A stretch of DNA of 58,000 nt from an uncultured Bacteroides sp. (lineage in GTDB: Bacteria; Bacteroidota; Bacteroidia; Bacteroidales; Bacteroidaceae), in the NCBI GenBank assembly GCA_958477465.1, contig CAUEFX010000019.1:1-58000 (forward strand), written 5' to 3'. The notes beneath the pieces were generated by a model that saw only the letters and a list, made by a program, of their open reading frames with translations, had not been told where the DNA came from and ran no database searches. Position numbers and translations under genes: made by a program. This document shows, piece by piece, positions 33,968-42,175 of the stretch; position 1 is the stretch's first letter; the number at the start of each line of letters is the position of its first letter.

Positions 33968-34956
33968 TGAATAGCAAATTCCGAAATATCTTTCTGATCT
34001 TTGGAGTGGTGGCTGTGGTTATCATGCTTTTCACGTTCGATGTGTCGTACGATGATTTGTTGAGTAATTTAAGGCGTGCCGGATTTTACCTCCCGTTGGT
34101 TTTATTACTTTGGTTGTTTGTCTATTTGATAAACACCCTTTCGTGGTATATCATTCTTCGGAGTGGAGGAAAAATTTCTCCATTAAGTTTTATGCAGTTG
34201 TACAAGTTTACGGTTTCGGGATTTGCCCTCAATTATGTCACCCCGGTAGGGTTGATGGGAGGAGAGCCTTACCGGATTATGGAGTTGACTCCGTTTGTAG
34301 GGATGGAGAGAGCCACTTCATCGGTTATTCTCTACGTGATGATGCATATCTTCTCTCATTTCCTGTTGTGGCTCAGTTCTGTGTTTATTTATGTATGCTT
34401 TTATCCGGTAAACTGGGAGATGGGGATTGTCTTGGGGCTGATCACGCTTCTCTGCCTGTTTCTCGGTACTCTATTTATTAAAGGCTATCGCCACGGTATG
34501 GCTGTGGCATGTGTACGTATGGGAAGTCGCATTCCTTTCTTGAAGCACCGTGTCATTCGTTTCTCGGAAGTCCATAAGGAGAAATTGGAAAATATAGACA
34601 AGCAGATTGCCTTGCTCCATCAACAGAAAAAGAGTACTTTTTACAGTGCTTTATTCCTGGAGTATCTGGCGAGAATCGTCAGTTGTCTGGAAGTATGGCT
34701 CATCCTGAATGTCCTGACCACGAATGTCAGTTTTGTAAGCTGTATCCTCATCGTGGCCTTTTCTTCCTTACTGGCCAATTTGTTGTTTTTCCTTCCCATG
34801 CAGTTGGGAGGGCGCGAAGGCGGTTTTGCTTTGGCTGTGGGGGGGCTTTCCCTGTCGGGAGCCTATGGCGTGTATGCGGCACTAATCACACGGGTACGTG
34901 AGTTGTTCTGGATCGTTATCGGTCTTGCATTAATGAAAATAGGAAATAAAAAATGA
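33967..34956 (+). CDS. LPG_synthase_TM / UPF0104-type flippase-like membrane protein
   Basis: The 329-residue integral membrane protein has about eight helices and the segments LNYVTPVGLMGGEPYRI (about 92-108) and LPMQLGGREGGFALAVGGL (about 277-295), matching the lysylphosphatidylglycerol-synthase TM (UPF0104/AglD) family. The soluble aminoacyl-transferase domain of MprF is absent, leaving the flippase-like part. It starts within the stop of the CDP-alcohol enzyme (TAATG). It likely moves the lipid product made by the operon across the inner membrane, or helps its modification. Confidence 0.8.
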   Translation: MNSKFRNIFLIFGVVAVVIMLFTFDVSYDDLLSNLRRAGFYLPLVLLLWLFVYLINTLSWYIILRSGGKISPLSFMQLYKFTVSGFALNYVTPVGLMGGEPYRIMELTPFVGMERATSSVILYVMMHIFSHFLLWLSSVFIYVCFYPVNWEMGIVLGLITLLCLFLGTLFIKGYRHGMAVACVRMGSRIPFLKHRVIRFSEVHKEKLENIDKQIALLHQQKKSTFYSALFLEYLARIVSCLEVWLILNVLTTNVSFVSCILIVAFSSLLANLLFFLPMQLGGREGGFALAVGGLSLSGAYGVYAALITRVRELFWIVIGLALMKIGNKK

Positions 34957-35663
34957 TACATACGGAAAAAGTAAAAGCACTTGCTTTCGATTTTGGCGGT
35001 ACACTCGATTCGCCGTTTATGCATTGGATGAAAATTTATCTGAAACTCTATAACGAGGAGTTGCACTTGCCGCTTACGGGAGAGAATTTCAGAGACTCTT
35101 ATGTGTATGCCGAACAGATGATGGAGCGCTTGCAGTTGGTGAAACCCTCACATTCATTGCTTGAAACACAGTCTTTCAAAACCCGCCTGCAATTTGAAGA
35201 TCTGATCAGACGGGGAATTCTGCCGGATACACAAGAGAACAGAGAGGTGCTGCCGGAGCATGCGGCACGTCTTGTGACCGATTTTTCTTCCCGCTATGTG
35301 GCTCTTTCGAAAGAGGTGTTGGAACCGTTGTCAAAACGGTATACGCTGTTGCTGGTATCCAATTATTATGGCAATTTGAAGAAGATAGTAACCGATTTGA
35401 GTATTGTATCTTATTTCTTTTCAATAACCGACTCTACACTGGAAGGAATCCGTAAGCCGGATGCAGCTTTATGGAAATTGGCTATCGACCGTGCCGGATT
35501 TACTCCGGACGAGGTAGTCGTGATAGGAGATTCGACAAAGAATGATATTCTTCCGGCTTTGTCTTTGGGGTGTCAGGTGGTGAAAGGATGTCCTTCTATG
35601 GCCGATGTAACCGAAGAGGTGCCCTGCATAACTTCCTTAAAAGAACTGTTGGACATTTTCTGA
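34953..35663 (+). CDS. HAD-superfamily protein lacking the second motif-I aspartate
   Basis: A 236-residue HAD-fold protein, overlapping the preceding stop by 4 bp. Motif I reads FDFGGTLDS: nucleophile Asp13 is present but the general acid/base Asp at +2 is Gly15. Motif II is LLVSNYYGN, motif III Lys in GIRKPDAALWKLA, and motif IV VVIGDSTKNDI. The FDFGGT form is seen in other HAD proteins too, so it may be an inefficient phosphatase or a transferase or regulator. In this operon it would be the candidate phosphatase for an inositol-phosphate head group. Confidence 0.8.
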   Translation: MIHTEKVKALAFDFGGTLDSPFMHWMKIYLKLYNEELHLPLTGENFRDSYVYAEQMMERLQLVKPSHSLLETQSFKTRLQFEDLIRRGILPDTQENREVLPEHAARLVTDFSSRYVALSKEVLEPLSKRYTLLLVSNYYGNLKKIVTDLSIVSYFFSITDSTLEGIRKPDAALWKLAIDRAGFTPDEVVVIGDSTKNDILPALSLGCQVVKGCPSMADVTEEVPCITSLKELLDIF

Positions 35664-35813
35664 CAATTTCTTCTTTTTGGGGAAGGGGAGGACTCATAGC
35701 TTGCTTGCTTTACTCTTTTCCGGAGGATGTTCTTTTGGGGGGAAGAGAAAGAGTTGTACAGCATGATTCTTACATCGGATGAAAGTGAAACAGATTATAA
35801 AAAACAGAAGTCG

Positions 35814-36986
35814 ATGAATAATTTTATCTTTTACAGTCCCACCGAATTCGTATTCGGTAAAGGTACGGAAGCGCAAACAGGTGCTTTGGCCGTTAAGTAT
35901 GGCGCCAGAAAAGTGATGATAGTCTATGGGGGCGGCTCGGTGATACGCAGCGGCTTATTGTCGCGTGTGGAAAGTTCGCTGAAAGAAGCCGGCATTGAGT
36001 ATTGCATGTTCAGCGGCGTACAGCCCAATCCGATAGATACCAAGGTGTATGAAGGCATCGGTCTCTGCCGGAGTGAGAAAGTTGATCTTTTACTGGCTGT
36101 AGGGGGTGGATCGGTGATCGACACAGCCAAAGCGATAGCTGCCGGCGTTCCCTACTCCGGTGATTTTTGGGATTTCTATATCGGCAAAGCCAAAGTGACG
36201 AAAGCCCTGAAAGTAGCGGTGGTGCTCACCATTCCTGCCGCCGGTAGCGAGGGTTCCGGTAATACCGTTATCACCAAAGTTGATGGTTTGCAAAAGCTTA
36301 GTCTCCGGGTGCCCGAACTGTTGCGTCCTGTTTTTGCCGTGATGAATCCTGAACTTACTTATACGCTTCCCCCCTTTCAGACGGCTTGTGGCATTGCCGA
36401 CATGATGGCGCATATCATGGAGCGTTATTTCTCCAACACGAAAGAGGTGGAAATTGCCGATCGTCTTTGTGAAGGAACCCTTCTTGCCATTATCAAAGAA
36501 GCGTCTACGGTGATGAAAGAACCGGAGAATTACGGCGCCCGCGCCAACTTGATGTGGTGTGGAACCATTGCCCACAATGGTACATGTGGAGTCGGTTGTG
36601 AAGAGGATTGGGCTTCTCATTTTCTGGAGCATGAGATCAGTGCCATTTACAATGTAACGCATGGTGCCGGTCTTTCCGTAATTTTCCCTGCCTGGATGAC
36701 TTGGATGACAGAACACAATATAGATAAGGTCGTTCAATATGCTGTTCGTGTATGGGGTGTTCCGGAAACAGAGGACAAAAAAACTGTTGCTTTGGAAGGA
36801 ATTGCCCGGTTGAGAGCCTTCTTCAAATCCATTGGTCTGCCTGTTACTTTTAAGGAGTTGGGCATCGAGCATCCGGATATCGACCGTCTGGCTGATAGTC
36901 TTCATCGGAATAAAGGAGAACTGGTCGGTAATTATGTGAAGTTGAGAAAAGAAGACAGTAAAGAGATCTACCGGTTGGCTTTGTAA
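35814..36986 (+). CDS. Iron-containing alcohol dehydrogenase (BdhA/YqhD-like)
   Basis: The protein has 390 residues from ATG 35814. The frame opens earlier at 35727 but the extra 29 residues lack similarity to the family, and the typical start is MNNFIFYSPTEFVFGKG. The NAD(P) segment VGGGSVIDTAKAIA and metal-binding stretch (including HIMERYF and H residues around THGAGLSVIFPAWM) fit the BdhA/YqhD group that reduces butyraldehyde or other aldehydes. It lies 150 bp after the operon, in the same orientation. Its link to the inositol genes is uncertain. It is followed by a long hairpin. Confidence 0.9.
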   Translation: MNNFIFYSPTEFVFGKGTEAQTGALAVKYGARKVMIVYGGGSVIRSGLLSRVESSLKEAGIEYCMFSGVQPNPIDTKVYEGIGLCRSEKVDLLLAVGGGSVIDTAKAIAAGVPYSGDFWDFYIGKAKVTKALKVAVVLTIPAAGSEGSGNTVITKVDGLQKLSLRVPELLRPVFAVMNPELTYTLPPFQTACGIADMMAHIMERYFSNTKEVEIADRLCEGTLLAIIKEASTVMKEPENYGARANLMWCGTIAHNGTCGVGCEEDWASHFLEHEISAIYNVTHGAGLSVIFPAWMTWMTEHNIDKVVQYAVRVWGVPETEDKKTVALEGIARLRAFFKSIGLPVTFKELGIEHPDIDRLADSLHRNKGELVGNYVKLRKEDSKEIYRLAL

Positions 36987-37009
36987 GGAAAATACTAATA
37001 TCAATATAC

Positions 37010-37068
37010 GTACTGCCCCGTTACATATATCCTAATTTATCGTTAGGTATATTGTAACGGGGCAGTAC
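37010..37068 (+). terminator. Long hairpin after the alcohol dehydrogenase gene
   Basis: GTACTGCCCCGTTACA (37010-37025) pairs perfectly with TGTAACGGGGCAGTAC (37053-37068), with CCTAA and TTAGG pairing further in. It acts plausibly as a terminator although no U-tract follows. It may instead be a protein-binding dyad. Confidence 0.6.
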
Positions 37069-37080
37069 TATTGTATAACA
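37065..37080. repeat. 16-bp direct repeat, left copy
   Basis: GTACTATTGTATAACA here is repeated exactly and in the same orientation at 57730-57745. The two copies bracket the whole NVEALA plus RND gene block. No integrase is inside. Chance is possible, because some 16-bp match somewhere in a window of this size and composition is not unexpected. Confidence 0.4.
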
Positions 37081-37464
37081 TTTTGAATGGGGTAAAGGGA
37101 TATATTGAAATTGTCTGATTTTTTTGTAAGTTTCACTAAGACAAAACTATCTATCCCACCCATGGCCTTATTGGAATTGGTATACTTTTTCGGGCGAAGT
37201 CCGGTCATGTACTTCTATAATAGTGTTCATCTCAGTCATGATTAAACTGCTGTTCCATTTTTTTTGTCTGCAATGAGTCCTTTTCCTTGGTGAACGTGAC
37301 AAACTCCCCAATACACTTTTCATTTAAAGGCGTTTTAAATGAAAGAGTTATTATGAAGAATAGATTGAAGAAAGGACAGTATTTATATCTTTTGTGCCAA
37401 ATCTTGTACTGTTTAGATAGGGAAAATGCTCTATTTTTGATTTCTGTAAATCTATCTATTGGAG

Positions 37465-38526
37465 ATGAAAAACTTATATCTGATACTATGTGCCGGTTTG
37501 ATAATGTTTCTGTCCTTTTCGGCAGGAAGATCTTTTTATCGGGCAAATGTGGATACAATGCGTTCACAAGCAGAGATTGCTTTTATTCATGTGTTGAAGC
37601 AAGAGTTGGAGAAGAAAAATAGGAGCCTTAAAATTTCATATACAACTTACAATAAGATAGGAGTAGATACTATTCCTCTTCATGTTTATATAACTACTGC
37701 AAGTGGCAAACGGAAATATAAAGTTAATGCAGAAAAAAGTAAGAAGAACCTGTCTCAGAACTTTACAGAACGTTCTCTGCAATCTATATGTTTGAAAGAT
37801 AGTCCTTTGTCTATTGATGCATTATGGAAATCTTGGCAAGATACGCTTCGCGATTATCGAATCTATGGTACCATTGTAGTGAAGATCTTTACAACAGATT
37901 TGGAGGGATACTTGAATTGTGTTGAAAAAAGTGGCTTGAGTCCAGAATCTGTTCCTAATCAAATTACTTTTGTTTCTTATATTGGTAATAGATGCGAAGT
38001 AGAGGTTATAGGTAAGTTACAGTATACATGGTGGTCGGTATGTTTGTATCATTGGCCTCCTTTTTTGGGGAATATCGTGATTACCTTAATTATTTTTGTT
38101 TTTCTATTTTGTTTATTTAGGCTAAAAGATGGAGCAAGTCAAGTTGTATTTGTAGAAAAAGAAGTTATTCGTGAAGTTGTTAGTCTTGTTAAAGAGGTAG
38201 GAGATATGAAACCGATACTTTATAGCTTGAATGCTGATCTGTTTTTTAATCCTAAAAAGCAATTATTGATTTATCAGGGCGGTGAAATTAAACTCTCTCC
38301 TCAATCTACTGTGATTTTAAAATATTTCTTGGATGCTCCTGAATATACAGTAACTGATGATGAGTTAGTGAAAAATATTTGGGGAGTGAATCATGGCGCA
38401 AGCATTAAAAACTTTCGTTCGGCATCTCAACGTATCTACAATGTTTTTGATACGGTGGGCTTCTCTATAAAATTTGTGCGTGTAGGTACGGATAGGTATA
38501 CAATGGTATTTGTTGATAATCAGTAG
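37465..38526 (+). CDS. Membrane-tethered winged-helix transcriptional regulator
   Basis: The protein has 353 residues from ATG 37465; the TTG two codons earlier is less likely. An N-terminal signal anchor (about 2-20) is followed by a periplasmic region (about 25-185). A second membrane helix (about 190-212; NIVITLIIFVFLFCLFRL) leads to a short coiled segment and a cytoplasmic C-terminal winged helix (about 255-350), with the recognition region DELVKNIWGVNHGASIKNFR and a wing ending VRVGTDRYTMVF, as in the OmpR/ToxR DNA-binding class. This is a one-component, ToxR-like protein with the DNA-binding domain at the C-terminus. Its gene heads the NVEALA cluster and it probably senses something in the periplasm and regulates these genes. 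Confidence 0.75.
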   Translation: MKNLYLILCAGLIMFLSFSAGRSFYRANVDTMRSQAEIAFIHVLKQELEKKNRSLKISYTTYNKIGVDTIPLHVYITTASGKRKYKVNAEKSKKNLSQNFTERSLQSICLKDSPLSIDALWKSWQDTLRDYRIYGTIVVKIFTTDLEGYLNCVEKSGLSPESVPNQITFVSYIGNRCEVEVIGKLQYTWWSVCLYHWPPFLGNIVITLIIFVFLFCLFRLKDGASQVVFVEKEVIREVVSLVKEVGDMKPILYSLNADLFFNPKKQLLIYQGGEIKLSPQSTVILKYFLDAPEYTVTDDELVKNIWGVNHGASIKNFRSASQRIYNVFDTVGFSIKFVRVGTDRYTMVFVDNQ

Positions 38527-38607
38527 AGTATGGCTTGTAGAATATTAAAGTTATCGGAAATGAATATTGATTGGTAAAATTGATAAATGGTATGGGAGAG
38601 TAAGTAA

Positions 38608-39852
38608 ATGAAAATAATGGTTATGAATGAAATGTATCGTCTTTTATTGGGAGAGCCTAAAAAAAGGTATTGGATGTGTAATGGTAATTTTGTGTTTCAG
38701 TTTGTCTGTTTGGGAGTAATAGGTTACGTATTATATTCATGTCAAATGAATCAGTGCGAGAGTAATGAGGTACAAAAGATAGATATTCCTACAGGATCTT
38801 CTACTCATGTATTGAAGTTGTCTGAATTTGCTGATGATGTAGAGTGCATTCCATTAGAAACGAATGATTCAACTATTTTGGATAAAATTATTCGTATAAT
38901 AGATGAGGGGGATTATTTATACGTAGCTGATAAACACTCATTGTATAAATTTGATAAGTTTGGAAAAGTATGTGGAAAAATTACTAAAGAAGGTGTAAGC
39001 CACAATGAATATATACAGATATCCGACTTTCAAGTGACAGCGGGTGGAGCCGTATGGATTTTAAGTCGAAAAAACAAATGCTTGTATCACTTTGAATGGG
39101 ATGGTACTTTAATTCATAAGATTGAATTGAATTTTTGGACTTCTAAGATCTACTTGATTGATGACAATACGATGTTATTGTACATAGGGAATGAAAAAGA
39201 TATGAATAATTCTCATCAGGTGAGACTTTTGGATCTGAAGAGCGCTCATATTAAAAGAAATTATTTGCCGGTTGATGATAAGAAAAGTAGTTATATGCAT
39301 GTGATGTCCGATAACTATTTCTATAGAGAAAACGATAGCATCTATTTTTTTCAAGTGTTTTGTGATACTGTCTATTCGATTACAAAAGATACAATAGCCC
39401 CTAAGTATTTTTATAATTTGGCGGATAAGAATATTCCGAAATCCTTTTTTAGTGTAGAGTATAAAAATGTGATGAATTTTTTTCAACATCTCTCGAAAGA
39501 AAGATATGCGTATGGAATCAATTTCTTTTTAAAAAGTCTGAACTATTCTTTGATGTCATACTATTATGATGGCGAATGTTATTTAAGTGTCATTTCAAAT
39601 AATAAGGGCAATTCAAAAATTGGGAATCAGATATCAGCAGATCTTGTTTTTTCTAATTATCCGATAACACTAAATGAGCAGGCAGTCTTTTTGTCTCCCA
39701 ATCAAAAACTGATTATTACATTAATTCCGGATGATATCATAGAATATGCAAGAAACACATTAGACGAGAAAGAACAGGCCATTTTAGAAAACAGAATTAA
39801 CTATTCTGGAAGTGATCAGAATGTAGTGTTATTGAAAATGAAAATAAAGTAG
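38608..39852 (+). CDS. 6-bladed beta-propeller lipoprotein 1 (DUF5128-type)
   Basis: A 414-residue frame; the first Met is at 38608 but the lipoprotein signal is only made cleanly from Met at 38674, where a short hydrophobic run leads to VLYSC (lipobox Cys). The mature part begins with a Ser/Thr region, then DDVECIPLETNDSTILDK, which is shared with the protein at 42176 and identifies the Bacteroides 6-bladed beta-propeller group. Repeats such as DYLYVADKHSLYKFDKFGKV follow. These exported lipoproteins almost always accompany NVEALA peptides. Molecular function is unknown. Codon use is distinctly AT-rich. Confidence 0.75.
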   Translation: MKIMVMNEMYRLLLGEPKKRYWMCNGNFVFQFVCLGVIGYVLYSCQMNQCESNEVQKIDIPTGSSTHVLKLSEFADDVECIPLETNDSTILDKIIRIIDEGDYLYVADKHSLYKFDKFGKVCGKITKEGVSHNEYIQISDFQVTAGGAVWILSRKNKCLYHFEWDGTLIHKIELNFWTSKIYLIDDNTMLLYIGNEKDMNNSHQVRLLDLKSAHIKRNYLPVDDKKSSYMHVMSDNYFYRENDSIYFFQVFCDTVYSITKDTIAPKYFYNLADKNIPKSFFSVEYKNVMNFFQHLSKERYAYGINFFLKSLNYSLMSYYYDGECYLSVISNNKGNSKIGNQISADLVFSNYPITLNEQAVFLSPNQKLIITLIPDDIIEYARNTLDEKEQAILENRINYSGSDQNVVLLKMKIK

Positions 39853-40003
39853 GAATAAACTGATTTGCTTATCTTTTGATAATCAGTTAGATATGATTTC
39901 GGTTATAAATGGTTATTCTTGAAATTTCGTGAATCAAAGAAAGTTGTTCACTTTTGCTATTGGTGATATTAAAATTTTGTCGTATAACTAAAAAAAAATA
40001 ATA

Positions 40004-40246
40004 ATGAGAAAGAAATTATCAGTAGTAGTATGTTGTGTACTTTTTGTTGCATTACTAGGGTATAATGTGTATAGTATCCAAACTAAATATGCTTTGTCGG
40101 ATTTAGTATTAGCAAATATAGAGGCATTTGCTGACGATGAAGTAGATGTTGCTGATTGTGTACCTGACGACAGGTACTCATGCGAGGCGTTGCATCCAAC
40201 GGATTCTTCAAAAGATCAGCATAGAAGTAATGCTGTGTGGAAATAA
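40004..40246 (+). CDS. NVEALA-type small secreted peptide 1
   Basis: The 80-residue precursor has basic start MRKK, a hydrophobic helix (about 6-19), the conserved GYNVYSIQ (19-26) and LSDLVLANIEAFA (31-43), the family signature here in a NIEAFA variant. A signal-peptidase-like A-x-A site ends at Ala43. The C-terminal 37 residues (from DDEVDVADC) are acidic, hold two cysteines and share nothing with the second peptide. Residues 1-43 match the second peptide closely. The most likely reading is a secreted peptide made from a conserved leader and a variable core. It was kept although short because of the clear leader match. Confidence 0.85.
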   Translation: MRKKLSVVVCCVLFVALLGYNVYSIQTKYALSDLVLANIEAFADDEVDVADCVPDDRYSCEALHPTDSSKDQHRSNAVWK

Positions 40247-40261
40247 AAGATACAAATGATT

Positions 40262-40359
40262 GAGGGTGTGCCAAAATGTCCTTTTCAAAGAATTCACCTC
40301 TGCTATAAGCATTTGTGGCAGGGGGAAATTCTAAGCCTTGTTCATTTTGACACACCCTC
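40262..40359. repeat. 98-bp inverted-repeat element (MITE-like)
   Basis: GAGGGTGTGCCAAAATG (40262-40278) and CATTTTGACACACCCTC (40343-40359) are inverted copies (16 of 17 identical) enclosing about 64 bp. The ends look like those of Bacteroides transposon termini; no target duplication was found. The reverse strand encodes a short transposase-like tail (GLEFPPATNAYSRGEFFEKD), which may be the end of a lost insertion sequence. It sits between peptide 1 and the following propeller gene and could act as a terminator or attenuator. Confidence 0.65.
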
Positions 40360-40378
40360 TTTATAATTCAATAGTGAA

Positions 40379-41421
40379 ATGAGATATAATTATATTATTA
40401 TCGGATTAATATTATGTATGTGTAATGCTTGTAAAGAAGAAGTGAGTATGGCCATTGATTCTTTCGATGTTGTGGAGAGAATAGTTGATTATGATAGTAT
40501 CTATTCAGATAAAAATGCCCCTTTGGGCACAGTAACTTGTATTAGATTAGTTGATGACATATTGATAACTAAGCACTTTAATGATGATTATAACTTTTCA
40601 TTTATTGATATAAACGATGGTCACATGTTGTGTCGGTGGGGGATTAAAGGCGAGGCTCCTAATGAATTTATTGATTTTGGTTCTGATTTTACTGTCGTTG
40701 GTTCGCAACTTGTTTTTTTAATCGGATGAAAAAGGAAATAAACTATGTTTTGATTTCTGATATATTAGAAAACAAGAATATTTTGGATGTTCGGAAGGAA
40801 CATTACCCATATACAGTTGATTTTAGGCCAGTAAAATTGTGCATTGTGAAAGATAAAAAGATTCTTCTTGGAGCATTTAAAGAAGGCCGTTTTGGAGTTC
40901 TTGATTCAGCAAATACTATTGTAGATTGTTTTTCAGAATATCCTTTTGATTGTGGTGAAGTCACAGGTATATATAGGGGTAGTGTTTTTCAAGGTAAAAT
41001 AGAGACAAACAGCAAGCAAGAGAAATTTGTAATTTCAATTTTTTCATCTGATGTTTTCGAAATTTATCAAGTTTCTGATTCTGGTATGCATAAAGTTTAC
41101 GTAAATCATTTTGCTAATGCCCCACAAACTTGTAAAAAGGGAGGGCGCTATACTGTTGACTTCAATAAAAGTATTGTTGGCTTAATGAATATGGCTGTTT
41201 CTGATGATTTTATTTGTTTTACATATTCTTCCCTATATGAAAACGAAGCAGGTGATTTAGATAAAATGTCAAGTGAAATTCTTTGTTTTAACTGGGAGGG
41301 CAAGAAAGTGAAAAAATATCTATTGCCTTTTGGTATAAATAATTTTTGTATCGATAAAAAATATATTTATGGCGTTAAATATGATGATGATGAAACTTCT
41401 TTTTATCGATTTAAACTATAA
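40379..41421 (+). pseudogene. 6-bladed beta-propeller lipoprotein 2, frameshifted
   Basis: Two overlapping frames form one gene: 40379-40729 (lipoprotein start with Cys in MCNACKEE, then propeller repeats) and 40726-41421 (rest of the propeller, continuing with HYPYTVDFRP). The break lies at a run of seven T in GTTTTTTTAATCGG (40712-40725). Reading stays open if the ribosome moves back by one on T-TTT-TTA, so either a 1-nt indel killed the gene or a -1 frameshift allows expression. No strong hairpin follows the T-run. The two pieces together, about 345 residues, match the length of the intact paralogues. Confidence 0.7.
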
Positions 41422-41771
41422 TCTATGAATATTTCAAGCTTTGGGATTTATTTTGATTTTTCTACTTTTTCACTTAATGTTTATATAGTAGACTGGTATT
41501 TGAGAAGTATAGTATTGCAGGAAATATATAAATAACATAGTTGATAAAGTTTAAGCCTTAATATAGAGATGGGAAAAAGAATTATTAATTAAAAAAGGAG
41601 AGTGAACGGGCCGGGGGGCAGTGATTTCTTTTTATGTTCACTCTGTAACCTTAGTCCGTGGAGGGGACTTTGACCAATACAAGTGTAAATATAGTAAATG
41701 TGTTTTGCTTTTCAGTAAAGGGATATATCAGAAAGATGTATAAAAGTTATATAACTTAATTTTTAATAAAA
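41422..41771. other. Leader region upstream of NVEALA peptide 2 with hairpins
   Basis: No gene found. AGAGTGAAC (41599-41607) pairs with GTTCACTCT (41636-41644); the loop has a very GC-rich island (GGGCCGGGGGGC, about 41608-41619) that is unusual in AT-rich DNA. A second small hairpin AGTCC...GGACT lies at 41653-41669. These lie 100-170 bp upstream of the peptide ATG, so they could be a structured 5' leader or a terminator of the preceding gene. Confidence 0.45.
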
Positions 41772-42059
41772 ATGAAAAAGAAACTTTTGATTGTAATGGC
41801 TGTTTCTGCTGTTACTATTATGGCAGGTTATAATGTATATAATATACAAAAAGACAGACCTTTATCGGTTTTAGCATTAGCTAATGTAGAAGCATTGGCT
41901 GGATATGAATCTCCTGATTTTGAAGTTATTTGTGGGGAAGAAGATGGTGATTGTTGGGTTATGTCAGGCGAATGTCATGTGTCTTGGTTTATTACTTATG
42001 ATGATTGTGCTTTCTCTGGAAGAATGCAGGATTCATGTGTTACTCCATGTGATGATTAA
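41772..42059 (+). CDS. NVEALA-type small secreted peptide 2, six-cysteine core
   Basis: The 95-residue precursor has a basic N-terminus, hydrophobic helix (about 5-18), GYNVYNIQ (19-26) and LSVLALANVEALA (31-43), the exact NVEALA signature. Signal-peptidase-like site: Ala-Leu-Ala ends at residue 43. The 52-residue C-terminal part (from GYESPDF) has six cysteines (54, 61, 68, 79, 89, 93) and is acidic, suggesting up to three disulfides in an exported peptide. The leader aligns position by position with peptide 1 while the rest does not. A CxxC lipoprotein and a signal peptidase are encoded just downstream. Confidence 0.88.
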   Translation: MKKKLLIVMAVSAVTIMAGYNVYNIQKDRPLSVLALANVEALAGYESPDFEVICGEEDGDCWVMSGECHVSWFITYDDCAFSGRMQDSCVTPCDD

Positions 42060-42071
42060 AAAAATAATAGC

Positions 42072-42159
42072 ACTGACCCAAAAATGAATTGTCTATCGAC
42101 ATTCTTTCTGTGACTATTTGAATAATGAGCGAAATCTGCTTTTCAGATTTTGGGTCAGT
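42072..42159. repeat. 88-bp inverted-repeat element after NVEALA peptide 2
   Basis: ACTGACCCAAAA (42072-42083) and TTTTGGGTCAGT (42148-42159) are perfect inverted repeats flanking about 64 bp. It differs in sequence from the element at 40262-40359 but occupies the same place: directly after a peptide gene and before a propeller gene. A longer frame starting inside it (42125) is not used; the propeller starts at 42176. Confidence 0.65.
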
Positions 42160-42175
42160 TCTAAAAAATAATGTT

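Larger units (their letters stand above)
36987..37464. other. 477-bp intergenic boundary of the NVEALA island
   Basis: It holds the long hairpin at 37010-37068, one copy of a 16-bp direct repeat (37065-37080), a TTTCATTTAAA / TTTAAATGAAA dyad near 37316-37344, and a -7 box TATTTTTG at 37432-37439 (no good -33 partner). Weak frames on both strands (37232-37567, 37287-37622) have no recognisable motif and were not called. AT content rises sharply here. Confidence 0.6.

Noticed and set aside
37232..37622. Two 111-residue frames on opposite strands near the regulator start
   Set aside because: They overlap each other and the regulator, lack motifs and signal sequences, and start from poor codons.
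42125..42175. Longer start for propeller 3
   Set aside because: The extra residues are coded by the inverted repeat at 42072-42159; Met at 42176 opens directly into a lipoprotein signal.
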